NCBI GenBank assembly: GCA_036273855.1
Contig: DASUGU010000068.1
Span: 1 to 64,000, forward strand
Direction of reading: 5' to 3'
DNA length: 64,000 nucleotides
Source: DATEPR01 sp036273855
Lineage (GTDB): Bacteria > Actinomycetota > Actinomycetes > Mycobacteriales > Pseudonocardiaceae
The notes under the pieces were generated by a model that had not been told where the DNA came from, made no database searches, and saw only the letters and a program-made list of their open reading frames with translations. Positions 42,492 to 49,199 of this stretch are shown here, one piece after another (position 1 is the stretch's first letter; each line of letters starts with the position of its first letter). Made by a program: the position numbers and the translations under genes.

Positions 42492-42872
42492 ATGGCAAGC
42501 CGAACCGCCGTCGAGCTGGTTCACCCGAGCCGGGAAGCGCTGCGGCTGGTGGACGTCATGGCGGCACTGAGCGACCCGGTGCGGCTAGCGATCGTCGCCC
42601 GCCTCGCCGAGACCGAATCCGGCGGGGCGCTCGCGTGCACCACGTTCACCCTGCCGGTCAGCAAGTCGACCCAGAGCGGGCACTTCAAGGTGCTGCGCGA
42701 GGCGGGCGTCATCCGGCAGCGGGACGAGGGCACCAGGCGACTCAACAGCCTGCGCCGCGACGACCTGGACGCGCGCTTCCCCGGTCTGCTGGACTTGGTC
42801 GTGCCCGAAGGGCGCAAAGTGATCTTCGGCTGGTCGATCCCACCTGCGCCGGCCGTCGCGCCGGTCAGCTGA
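42492..42872 (+). CDS. ArsR-family winged-helix regulator
   Basis: A 126-residue regulator. DVMAALSDPVRLAIVARLAE opens the HTH, then TLPVSKSTQSGHFKVLREAGVI and wing RQRDEGTRRLNSLR. The metal-binding Cys pair of true ArsR is not present; Cys49 is alone. Its gene overlaps the convergent MaoC gene by 8 bp. It probably binds the two palindromes upstream. Confidence 0.87.
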   Translation: MASRTAVELVHPSREALRLVDVMAALSDPVRLAIVARLAETESGGALACTTFTLPVSKSTQSGHFKVLREAGVIRQRDEGTRRLNSLRRDDLDARFPGLLDLVVPEGRKVIFGWSIPPAPAVAPVS

Positions 42873-43317
42873 ACTGGTGCAGCAGCGTCAGTTCGGTGGT
42901 GAGGACGACGTCCTCGCCGGCCGATGACTCCACGGCGATGCCGAACACGCCCTCCCAGTAACCCCGTGGCCGCTGCCGCGCCGACACCACGTGCGCCCGC
43001 GCCCGGATCCGGTCACCGATCCGCACCGGAGCCAGGATGCGGGTCCGTCCGACGCCCTGGTTGAGCACCAGCGACGCGCCATCGACCTGGATGATCTCCG
43101 ACAGCAGCAGCGTCGTCATGGCGAGCACCAGGAAACCGTGCGCGATCGGCGCCCCGAACGGCCCGTCGGTGGCCCGCTCGATGTCGGTGTGCAGCCACTG
43201 GTGGTCACCGGTCAGGTCGGCGAACCGGTCCACCATGTCCTGCGTCACCACATGCCACTCGCTGGCCCCGAGCGACGTGGACTCGGTCAGCTCCGTCGGG
43301 TCGGCCACCCTGGTCAC
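42865..43317 (-). CDS. MaoC-type hotdog dehydratase
   Basis: A 150-residue R-specific enoyl hydratase-like protein. The catalytic region is DRFADLTGDHQWLHTD with GPFGAPIAHGFLVL after it, the normal MaoC active-site Asp/His set. It would dehydrate a 3-hydroxyacyl thioester during fatty chain building. GTG 43317 overlaps the fabI stop by 4 bp. Both are pathway copies in the azoxy cluster (inference). Confidence 0.88.
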   Translation of the reverse strand: MTRVADPTELTESTSLGASEWHVVTQDMVDRFADLTGDHQWLHTDIERATDGPFGAPIAHGFLVLAMTTLLLSEIIQVDGASLVLNQGVGRTRILAPVRIGDRIRARAHVVSARQRPRGYWEGVFGIAVESSAGEDVVLTTELTLLHQFS

Positions 43318-44132
43318 AGCGCCACCTTCCCGTTCACCGGCAGATCCTGGGCACCCCTACCCAGTGCGTGGGCACCGCCGTCGACGTGGATCACCTCGCC
43401 CGTCACCGACGGCAGCCAGTCCGACCACAACGCGCAGACCGCCCGCCCCACGGCCGAGGCGTCCTTGACGTCCCAGGCCAGTGGCGCGCGGTCCGCCCAC
43501 GCCGCCTCGAAGGTGGTGAAGCTCCGGATGGCCGACGCGGCGACCGTGCGCAGCGGGCCGGCGGCCACCAGGTTCACCCTGGTGCCCTGCGGGCCGAGCG
43601 TGTGGGCCAGGTAGCGGCAGCAGCTCTCCAGACCGGCCTTGGCCACGCCCATCCAGTCGTAGCCCGGCCACGCCTGTGCCGCGTCGAAGTCCAGGCCCAC
43701 CAGCGCGCCGCCGCCCGCGGCGGCCAGCAGCGGTGCGAACGCCCGGCCGAGCGCCACGAACGAATAGGTCGACACGTGCAGCGCCGTCGACACGTCCGGC
43801 CACGGCGCGGTCAGAAAACCACCGTCCAGAGTGGATGGTGAGGCGAACGCGATCCCGTGCAGCACACCGTCCACGGCACCCCACCGGTCCCGCAGGTTGG
43901 CGGCGACGGCGTCCAGGTGCTCCGGCTGCGTGACATCCAACTCCAGCACGTCGCACTCCGGCGTGAAGTCCGCCGCGAGCTGCCGCGTGATCGCCATACC
44001 CCGGCCGAAGCCGGTGAGCACGATCTCGGCTCCCTGCTCCTGCGCCAGGCGGGCGGCGACGTAGGCGATCGAGCTCCGGGTCTGCACGCCCGTTACCAGT
44101 AGTCGTTTTCCCTTGAGCAGCAAGGTATCCAC
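43314..44132 (-). CDS. Enoyl-ACP reductase, FabI/InhA-like
   Basis: A 272-residue short-chain reductase. The nucleotide motif is LVTGVQTRSSIAYVAARLAQEQG, the Ile/Ser pattern particular to FabI and InhA. The catalytic set is Y-x6-K in GYDWMGVAKAGLE. It reduces enoyl-ACP with NADH or NADPH. GTG 44132 is used. A heptamer array on the minus strand precedes it, divergent from that of the exporter gene. Confidence 0.9.
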   Translation of the reverse strand: MDTLLLKGKRLLVTGVQTRSSIAYVAARLAQEQGAEIVLTGFGRGMAITRQLAADFTPECDVLELDVTQPEHLDAVAANLRDRWGAVDGVLHGIAFASPSTLDGGFLTAPWPDVSTALHVSTYSFVALGRAFAPLLAAAGGGALVGLDFDAAQAWPGYDWMGVAKAGLESCCRYLAHTLGPQGTRVNLVAAGPLRTVAASAIRSFTTFEAAWADRAPLAWDVKDASAVGRAVCALWSDWLPSVTGEVIHVDGGAHALGRGAQDLPVNGKVAL

Positions 44133-44166
44133 CCCGTCCGCGAGTGATCCGGGTTCGTCACCCCCG

Positions 44167-44209
44167 ATCCTGCCGCGTCCGGCTGACAGCGGGCTGATCC
44201 CGGTCGGAC
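44167..44209 (-). promoter_or_regulatory. SARP-type promoter of fabI-maoC operon
   Basis: Minus strand: GTCCGAC (weak), ATCAGCC and GTCAGCC at 11-bp steps (44209-44203, 44198-44192, 44187-44181), 8 bp, then CAGGAT (44172-44167), 34 bp before the fabI start. Confidence 0.7.
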
Positions 44210-44210
44210 G

Positions 44211-44253
44211 GTCAGCGGAGTGTCAGGCGAGGGTCAGCGGACGTGTTCATGCT
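44211..44253 (+). promoter_or_regulatory. SARP-type promoter of MFS exporter
   Basis: GTCAGCG (44211), GTCAGGC (44222), GTCAGCG (44233) at exact 11-bp steps, 8 bp, then CATGCT (44248-44253). It abuts the divergent fabI promoter by one base. Confidence 0.82.
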
Positions 44254-44323
44254 GTGCCGGCTCCGTGGTCCACGGGGTGGTTCGGCGTGCCCGAGCCTCC
44301 GACCAAATGGGAGTTGTCACGAC

Positions 44324-45691
44324 GTGGTCTCCTCAACGCCCCTACCGGCCCGCCAATGGGCGGGCATCTCCATCGGCGCCACACTGGACCGGCTACCGGT
44401 CGTCCGCACCCACCGCCTGCTCACCACGGCGGTCGGCGCCGGACTGTTCTTCGACTTCTTCGACAGCAACCTGTCCGGCACCATCTCCAAGGTCCTGCAG
44501 GCCGACTTCGCCGTCGGCGCGACGTCGCTGAAGCTGATACTGGCGTCGGCGTTCGTCGGCCAGTTCTTCGGCGCCCTGCTGCTCGGCAGGCTCGCCGACC
44601 GGGTGGGCAGGCGGACGGCGTTCCTGATCAACCTGGCCGTGTACTCGTTGGCCACACTCGCCGGCGCGTTCGCCCCGACCGCCGGGTGGCTGATCGTCAC
44701 CCGGTTCATCGCCGGCGTGGGCATCGGCGCCGAGCAGTGCCTGTCCGACAGCTACCTCGCCGAGATCCTGCCGCCCACCCGGCGTGGCCGGTTCGTCGGC
44801 TGGGCCTACACGTTGGCGTACTGCGGTGTGCCGGCCGTCGGGTTCGCCGCGCTGTGGCTGACGCCGCACCACATCTTCGGGGTGGTCGGCTGGCGCTGGC
44901 TGTTCGTGCTCGGTGCGGTCGGTTCCGTCATCGCGTGGCTGCTGCGGCGCAGGCTCATCGAGTCGCCCCGGTGGCTGGCGTCGCGCGGCCGCGTCGCGGA
45001 AGCCGAGGAACTGGTCGGCGCGATGCGTGCCGAGGCTGGTTCTGTTCCGCTTGCGTCGGATGAGCCGGTGGAATCCCAGCCGACGCCGGCGGTCACGAGC
45101 GTGCTGGCGGTCCTGCGGCGGCCGTACCTGCGGCGCACGATCATGCTGTGGGTGTTCTGCGCGCTGTCGTCGGTCATCTACTACGGATTCGGCACTCTCG
45201 CGCCACAGGTGCTCGCCGAGAAGGGCTACTCCGTCGTGCAGGGGCTGGCGTACACGGCGGTGTCGTTCCTCGGCTACCCGATCGGATCGCTGCTGTCGCT
45301 GCCGTTGCTGGATCGCGTGGAGCGGCGAACCCTGCTCGCGACGTCCGGAGCGGCGGTGGCCGTGTGCGGCTTGGGCTTCGGCCTGTCCGGCGTGTCGGCC
45401 GCCGTGGTCTCGTTCGGCGTCGCCTACACGTTGCTGAGCAACGTGTTCGCCAACGTGTCGCACGTGTACCTGGCCGAGCAGTACCCGACGGGGGTGCGGA
45501 CGACGGCTGTCGGTGCGGCGTACTCGCTGTCCCGGCTGAGCACGGGCGCGCTGCCGTTCGTACTGCTGCCGGTGCTGACCGCGGGCGGCCCGGTGTGGCT
45601 GTTCATGGCGATCGCCGGGTGCGCCGCGGTGCTGGTCACGACGGTGTTGGCGCTGGGCGGGCGGACCACGGGGTCGTCCGTCGGGACGTGA
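44324..45691 (+). CDS. MFS transporter, probable product exporter
   Basis: A 455-residue, 12-helix MFS protein of the sugar/aromatic-acid porter type: LGRLADRVGRRTAF (motif A), FIAGVGIGAEQCLSDSYLAE, RRGRFVG, RRRLIESPRWLASRGR between halves and LAEQYPTGVRTTAVG. GTG 44324 is the only start after the predicted -10 at 44248 that is in frame. In the valanimycin cluster an MFS protein (VlmF) gives resistance; this gene probably serves export. Its own SARP-type promoter supports membership in the pathway. Confidence 0.87.
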   Translation: MVSSTPLPARQWAGISIGATLDRLPVVRTHRLLTTAVGAGLFFDFFDSNLSGTISKVLQADFAVGATSLKLILASAFVGQFFGALLLGRLADRVGRRTAFLINLAVYSLATLAGAFAPTAGWLIVTRFIAGVGIGAEQCLSDSYLAEILPPTRRGRFVGWAYTLAYCGVPAVGFAALWLTPHHIFGVVGWRWLFVLGAVGSVIAWLLRRRLIESPRWLASRGRVAEAEELVGAMRAEAGSVPLASDEPVESQPTPAVTSVLAVLRRPYLRRTIMLWVFCALSSVIYYGFGTLAPQVLAEKGYSVVQGLAYTAVSFLGYPIGSLLSLPLLDRVERRTLLATSGAAVAVCGLGFGLSGVSAAVVSFGVAYTLLSNVFANVSHVYLAEQYPTGVRTTAVGAAYSLSRLSTGALPFVLLPVLTAGGPVWLFMAIAGCAAVLVTTVLALGGRTTGSSVGT

Positions 45692-45699
45692 TGCGGGCG

Positions 45700-45742
45700 G
45701 TCAGGCGGCCGTCAGAACGGTGTCAGCGGCGTCTGTCATAGT
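45700..45742 (+). promoter_or_regulatory. SARP-type promoter of the tRNA-like RNA locus
   Basis: GTCAGGC (45700), GTCAGAA (45711), GTCAGCG (45722) at exact 11-bp steps, 8 bp, then CATAGT (45737-45742). Transcription would start near 45749, about 58 nt before the first tRNA-like RNA. No ORF of merit follows, so the array drives an RNA. Confidence 0.82.
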
Positions 45743-45806
45743 TGTTCTATCAGGCGGTGAGGGAAACCGGAAAGCGAGGAAGCCGAAGGATTCCCGATCC
45801 GCTTGG

Positions 45807-45892
45807 GGAGAGGTTCTCGTAGTGGCCCATCGAGTTCCGTCCTTCGGGGCGGGAGGACTACGGTCCCGTAGGTTCGAATCCTGCCCTCTCCG
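45807..45892 (+). ncRNA. tRNA-Ser-like RNA 1, anticodon loop replaced by UUCG hairpin
   Basis: An 86-nt RNA. Acceptor GGAGAGG (45807-45813) pairs with CCTCTCC (45885-45891); G73 is 45892. U8, D stem CTCG/CGAG with loop TAGTGGCCCAT (A14, G15, G18G19), T arm GTAGG-TTCGAAT-CCTGC. The long variable arm GGAC-TACG-GTCC and one linker C48 make it class II; G73 points to serine. The anticodon arm is an 8-bp stem (45835-45842 with 45847-45854, with wobble pairs) closed by TTCG, so no anticodon exists. CCA is not encoded. It would not decode; a dedicated seryl carrier for the adjacent VlmA-like transferase is inferred. Confidence 0.82.
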
Positions 45893-45915
45893 CGCTAGTT
45901 GATAATCGAATGCTG

Positions 45916-46002
45916 GGAGAGGTTCTCGTAGTGGCCCAACGAGTTCTGCCCTTCTGGGGTGGGAGAGCTACGGCTCCGTAGGTTCGAATCCTGCCCTCTC
46001 CG
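45916..46002 (+). ncRNA. tRNA-Ser-like RNA 2, aberrant anticodon arm
   Basis: An 87-nt RNA with the same acceptor, D loop (last base changed), T arm and G73 (46002) as RNA 1. The variable arm is GAGC-TACG-GCTC (45965-45976), with two compensated pairs relative to RNA 1. The anticodon arm has stem CTGCC/GGTGG (two adjacent wobbles) extended by T-G and T-A pairs below; its loop is CTTCTGG, or TTCTG if C-G closes. A U33-like base and UCU could be read as an anticodon, but two bases instead of one precede the stem and a normal tRNA-Arg(UCU) body is absent. It is 24 nt after RNA 1. Confidence 0.8.
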
Positions 46003-46005
46003 CGA

Positions 46006-46037
46006 CAGGCCAGCGACCAGCCAAGGTCGCTGGCCTG
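46006..46037 (+). terminator. Terminator of the tRNA-like RNA locus
   Basis: A perfect 13-bp stem CAGGCCAGCGACC/GGTCGCTGGCCTG with loop AGCCAA begins 4 nt after RNA 2 and is followed by CTTGTCG, a weak U-tract. It closes an RNA-only transcription unit. Confidence 0.8.
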
Positions 46038-46102
46038 CTTGTCGTCCCACCAAGTCCCACCCAGCCCGACTCTCCGGCGTCCCAGGAGAGCCGGCGACAG
46101 CA

Positions 46103-46138
46103 CGCGGCGCGCCGGGGCGGAAACCCCGGCGCGCCGCG
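46103..46138. terminator. Strong GC hairpin ending the VlmA-like transcript
   Basis: A perfect 15-bp GC-only stem with a 6-nt loop (46118-46123) lies 9 bp beyond the stop of the small minus-strand gene. It separates the convergent units and may act in both directions. Confidence 0.72.
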
Positions 46139-46146
46139 GGTGTCGC

Positions 46147-46287
46147 TCAGTGACTCGCCAGCATCCGGTCCAACTCGGCCAGCGCCTCGTCGGCGTCGTG
46201 GGCCGCTGTCGCGTTGTCCGGGTCGTGGCACAACTCGGTGAACAGCTCCACGATCCGGTCCTGGACCGGCTCAATCTGTTCCGCCAT
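46147..46287 (-). CDS. 46-residue acidic helical protein
   Basis: A small gene 14 bp after the VlmA-like gene with a good ribosome site (GGGAGG). The product is acidic and helical (VQDRIVELFTELCHDPD, then ADEALAELDRML) with one Cys. No family is recognised. Coupling to the seryl transferase suggests a partner or regulator of it (inference). Confidence 0.68.
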   Translation of the reverse strand: MAEQIEPVQDRIVELFTELCHDPDNATAAHDADEALAELDRMLASH

Positions 46288-46301
46288 GGCTTCCACCTCC
46301 C

Positions 46302-47300
46302 TCACATCGCGTTGCAGGCACGGAAGATGTGCACGAACGCCGGGATGCTCGCCCGGTCCTGGAAGGCCGCGTACTCGGTCAGCACCAGGTTCTGGTTCCA
46401 CTTCTCCTTGTACGCGAGCTGGGTCTTCGCGGGATAGACCTCCTCGCCGTGCTCCCACAGGAAGTTCATGAACCAGCGGAAGCCCGCACTGCTGCCCGGC
46501 ATCTCGACCGACTCGTCCATGCTGGTGAACGGCGTGAAGCCGAAGTGCAGCCACCGCTCACCTTCGTCCTGGAACGTGTCGATGGCGGTCTTGTTGATCG
46601 CCTCCATGATGCCCGGCGAGATGTCCGGCCGCCTGCGGCTCAGGTCGTGCATCCAGCCGGGCCGGGTGCCGAACACCGGCGAGTACAGGATGTAGCCGGC
46701 CATCTTGCCGTCGACCAGGCCGGCGAACAGGCGGCGGTACCGCTGTGCCTCACCGCCGCACTGGCCGACCAGGAACTCCAACTGCCGGGCGCCTTCACCC
46801 TTCAGCGGCAGCCACATCCGGTCGATCTCCTCGACCGAGTCGTGCCACTGGTCGTAGTCCACCTCGACGACGGTCAGGCCGTTGCGGAACGCGCGGGAGA
46901 TCTTGTTGCGCAGCCGCATGTACTTCGTGCCCGCCAGGGTGAACTGCTTGAGATCCACCGCATACGACGCGCCGATCTGCTGCACCGTGAAGCCGCACTC
47001 GACGTAGATGCGGGCGTCCCGCTCCTGGAGCTGGACGGTGACCATTTCGCGGTCCTGTTCGGCCGCGAACGCGGCGAAGGCCCGCAACAGGTCCCGGTAC
47101 GACTCGTCGGGTGCGAACGGACCACCGAACTGCACCAGATAGCGGCCCGTCGTTCGGTACACGATCACCCCCGGTGTGTCCGGCAGAGTGAAGTAGGAAT
47201 TGCCGTCGCTCATCGCGAGATAGGCACTGGGGTTGTCAGCCGCCGAGTACTGCTGAAGGGCGTCCAACACCAGTTCTTTCGAAGCCGTTAACGCAGTCAT
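46302..47300 (-). CDS. Aminoacyl-tRNA-dependent seryl transferase, VlmA-like (DUF2156/MprF-C fold)
   Basis: A 332-residue double-GNAT protein like the catalytic domain of lysyl-phosphatidylglycerol synthases. Signs are the start ELVLDALQQYSAADNPSAYLAM, SDGNSYFTLPDTPGVIVYR, YMRLRNKISRAFRNGL and WLHFGFTPFTSMDES. VlmA uses this fold to move serine from seryl-tRNA to isobutylhydroxylamine, making an O-seryl ester. Here the acceptor would be a fatty hydroxylamine. ATG 47300 has AGGTGAG upstream. It lies directly beside the two tRNA-Ser-like RNAs. Confidence 0.88.
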   Translation of the reverse strand: MTALTASKELVLDALQQYSAADNPSAYLAMSDGNSYFTLPDTPGVIVYRTTGRYLVQFGGPFAPDESYRDLLRAFAAFAAEQDREMVTVQLQERDARIYVECGFTVQQIGASYAVDLKQFTLAGTKYMRLRNKISRAFRNGLTVVEVDYDQWHDSVEEIDRMWLPLKGEGARQLEFLVGQCGGEAQRYRRLFAGLVDGKMAGYILYSPVFGTRPGWMHDLSRRRPDISPGIMEAINKTAIDTFQDEGERWLHFGFTPFTSMDESVEMPGSSAGFRWFMNFLWEHGEEVYPAKTQLAYKEKWNQNLVLTEYAAFQDRASIPAFVHIFRACNAM

Positions 47301-47398
47301 GTCTCACCTGTCCACTGCGGATTGGGTACAAGACTCGGCATGTCAGTCTGGCACAGCATTGGCGCTCTCACAACACCGACGATCCGGTGACAATTCCT

Positions 47399-47471
47399 GT
47401 CAGGCCGTTGTCAACCGCATGTCAGGACGTCAGAAACCGGTCAGCGGGTCGTCAGATACTTCCCATAATGT
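47399..47471 (+). promoter_or_regulatory. Double SARP-type array, promoter of main azoxy operon
   Basis: Two triplets of GTCA-led heptamers: 47399, 47410, 47421, then 47429, 47440, 47451, each at 11-bp steps with an 8-bp phase shift between triplets. After the last heptamer are 8 bp and TAATGT (47466-47471). It drives the operon from 47520 to about 58635. Doubling may raise strength or serve the divergent seryl-transferase gene. Confidence 0.82.
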
Positions 47472-47519
47472 CGCTTGCGTTCGAGGGACGTACCAGCCAC
47501 CACCGGAGAGAACGTGAAC

Positions 47520-49154
47520 GTGGCAGCGACCGAGCTGAAGCAGCATGCGGAACGAACAAAGCCGCTACTGAGCTTTGCCTCCCATATCGGCGGTAAGGAC
47601 GTCGATGGCATCGGCTGGGTATACACGGTGAGCGCGAAATCTTTGCTCGAGGACGTCTTCACGAGCGTCAGCCTCAAGCGGGCACTGGAGAAGGATCCCG
47701 ATCCGCGTTCCAAGGCCGCCCAGCATCCCTACGTGGTGGGGCGGTGTGCCGTCGTCGGCGACGACGACGTCGACCAGGCCACCGAGGCGGCGGCGGGCGC
47801 GGTCAAGGAATGGGCCGCGTTTCCGCTGGCCGACCGCCTGCGGTTCGGGGCGATGTTCCGCGAGCAACTGATCGCCAACCAGGACACGATCCTGGAGATC
47901 CTCGTGGCCGAGGCGCACCCCATCACGCTGGCCAGATGGGAGCTGACCTGCCTGTTGCAGGCGGTGAGCCCGGAGAGCATCTCCTACTACGACCAGCAGA
48001 TGCACACCGAGTACGACCACGGCGGCCGGCGGCTGATCATCCGGCGGCAGGCCGACGGCGTGGTGTGCATCCACCCGCCGCAGAACGCACCGCTGCCCAA
48101 TTCGGGGCTGGCGGTGCCCGTGCTGATGGCGGGTAACGCGGTTGTCGTGCGTGCGCCGAGGAGCATCGCGCTGAGCACCCTGTACATCCTGTCCGGCCTG
48201 GCCATGCCCCTGCTGGAGAAGATGGGGGCGCCGCCGGGCACGCTGAACGTGATCTGCGGCAGTCCACGGAAGACACTGGACCGCTGGCTCGAGCACCCCG
48301 CAGTGAACGACATCATCTACTTCGGCGGCAGCGCCGAGGGGCTCCAGTTCGAGCAGGAGTGCCTGGCCAGGGCCAAGAAGCCGATTCTGGAACTGGCCGG
48401 CAACGACGGTGTCGTCGTCTGGCGGGACGCGGACCTGCCGAAGGCCGTGGACGCCATCACGGAGAGCTTCTTCGGCTCCGGGCAGATCTGCATGGTGCCC
48501 AACTACGTGATCGCCCATCCGGACATCGCCGACGAGCTGATCGACCGGCTGCGTACCGCGGTGCGGGCCGTGCGGGCCGGCTACCCGGACGACCCGGACG
48601 TGCTGCTCTCCCCGGTGCGGCGCAGCGAGCGCTTCTTCGCCCTGCTCCGGCAGGCGCTGGACACCGGCGGCGAGCTGATCGCGGGCGGGCGCCGGATCGA
48701 GATGGACGGCACGCCGTCGCAGGCCGGCCAGTTCCTGGAGGCCACGGTCGTGCGGGTGGACGGCCTGGACGACGCCCGGAGCTACGACATGGTGCGTGAG
48801 GAGACGTTCTTCCCGCTGCTGCCGGTCGTGGTGCCGGGTCCGACCCCGGACGACGTGTTGCTGGACAAGGCGATCGACTTCGTCAACGACAACGCGTACG
48901 GGCTGCGCAACTCGCTGTGGTCCCGTTCGGACAGTGTGATCGACGAGTTCGTCACCAACGTCCGCAACGGCGGCATGTTGAAGGTCAACGACTCGCACAT
49001 CGGTTTCCTGCCCTACCTGCCGACACACGGCGGCACGGGCCTGACCAGCGGTGCGTTCGGCGAGGCCAACTATCCGATCCTCAAGACGTCGCACATCCAG
49101 GGCGTCAGCATCAGCAGGGGCGTGGCACCGAGGACCGCCTTGTTCGACGTCTGA
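47520..49154 (+). CDS. Aldehyde dehydrogenase-fold reductase, probable acyl-thioester to aldehyde
   Basis: A 544-residue ALDH-superfamily protein. Catalytic Cys324 (GSGQICMVPNYV), general-base Glu291 (LELAGND) and Asn189 (PPQNAPLPNSG) are present. The N-terminal 80 residues are longer than in common ALDHs. As it precedes an aminotransferase and an N-hydroxylase, reduction of a fatty acyl thioester to aldehyde is the likely job; oxidation of an aldehyde is the alternative. GTG 47520 lies 9 bp after GGAGAG; GTG 47514 is close. First gene of the operon. Confidence 0.82.
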   Translation: MAATELKQHAERTKPLLSFASHIGGKDVDGIGWVYTVSAKSLLEDVFTSVSLKRALEKDPDPRSKAAQHPYVVGRCAVVGDDDVDQATEAAAGAVKEWAAFPLADRLRFGAMFREQLIANQDTILEILVAEAHPITLARWELTCLLQAVSPESISYYDQQMHTEYDHGGRRLIIRRQADGVVCIHPPQNAPLPNSGLAVPVLMAGNAVVVRAPRSIALSTLYILSGLAMPLLEKMGAPPGTLNVICGSPRKTLDRWLEHPAVNDIIYFGGSAEGLQFEQECLARAKKPILELAGNDGVVVWRDADLPKAVDAITESFFGSGQICMVPNYVIAHPDIADELIDRLRTAVRAVRAGYPDDPDVLLSPVRRSERFFALLRQALDTGGELIAGGRRIEMDGTPSQAGQFLEATVVRVDGLDDARSYDMVREETFFPLLPVVVPGPTPDDVLLDKAIDFVNDNAYGLRNSLWSRSDSVIDEFVTNVRNGGMLKVNDSHIGFLPYLPTHGGTGLTSGAFGEANYPILKTSHIQGVSISRGVAPRTALFDV

Positions 49155-49199
49155 GGCCACCTGCCTGTCACCACACACACCGGAACCGAAGGACATCCC

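Noticed and set aside
45720..45902. 60-residue ORF across the first tRNA-like RNA
   Set aside because: It has no ribosome site, atypical composition and overlaps a well-folded RNA.
45807..46002. Ordinary tRNA genes (Leu, Tyr, Sec or Arg)
   Set aside because: G73 and the body fit serine rather than Leu/Tyr (A73). There is no UCA anticodon or 8-bp acceptor with 6-bp D stem for Sec. Copy 1 has no 7-nt anticodon loop, and copy 2's possible UCU sits on a malformed arm.
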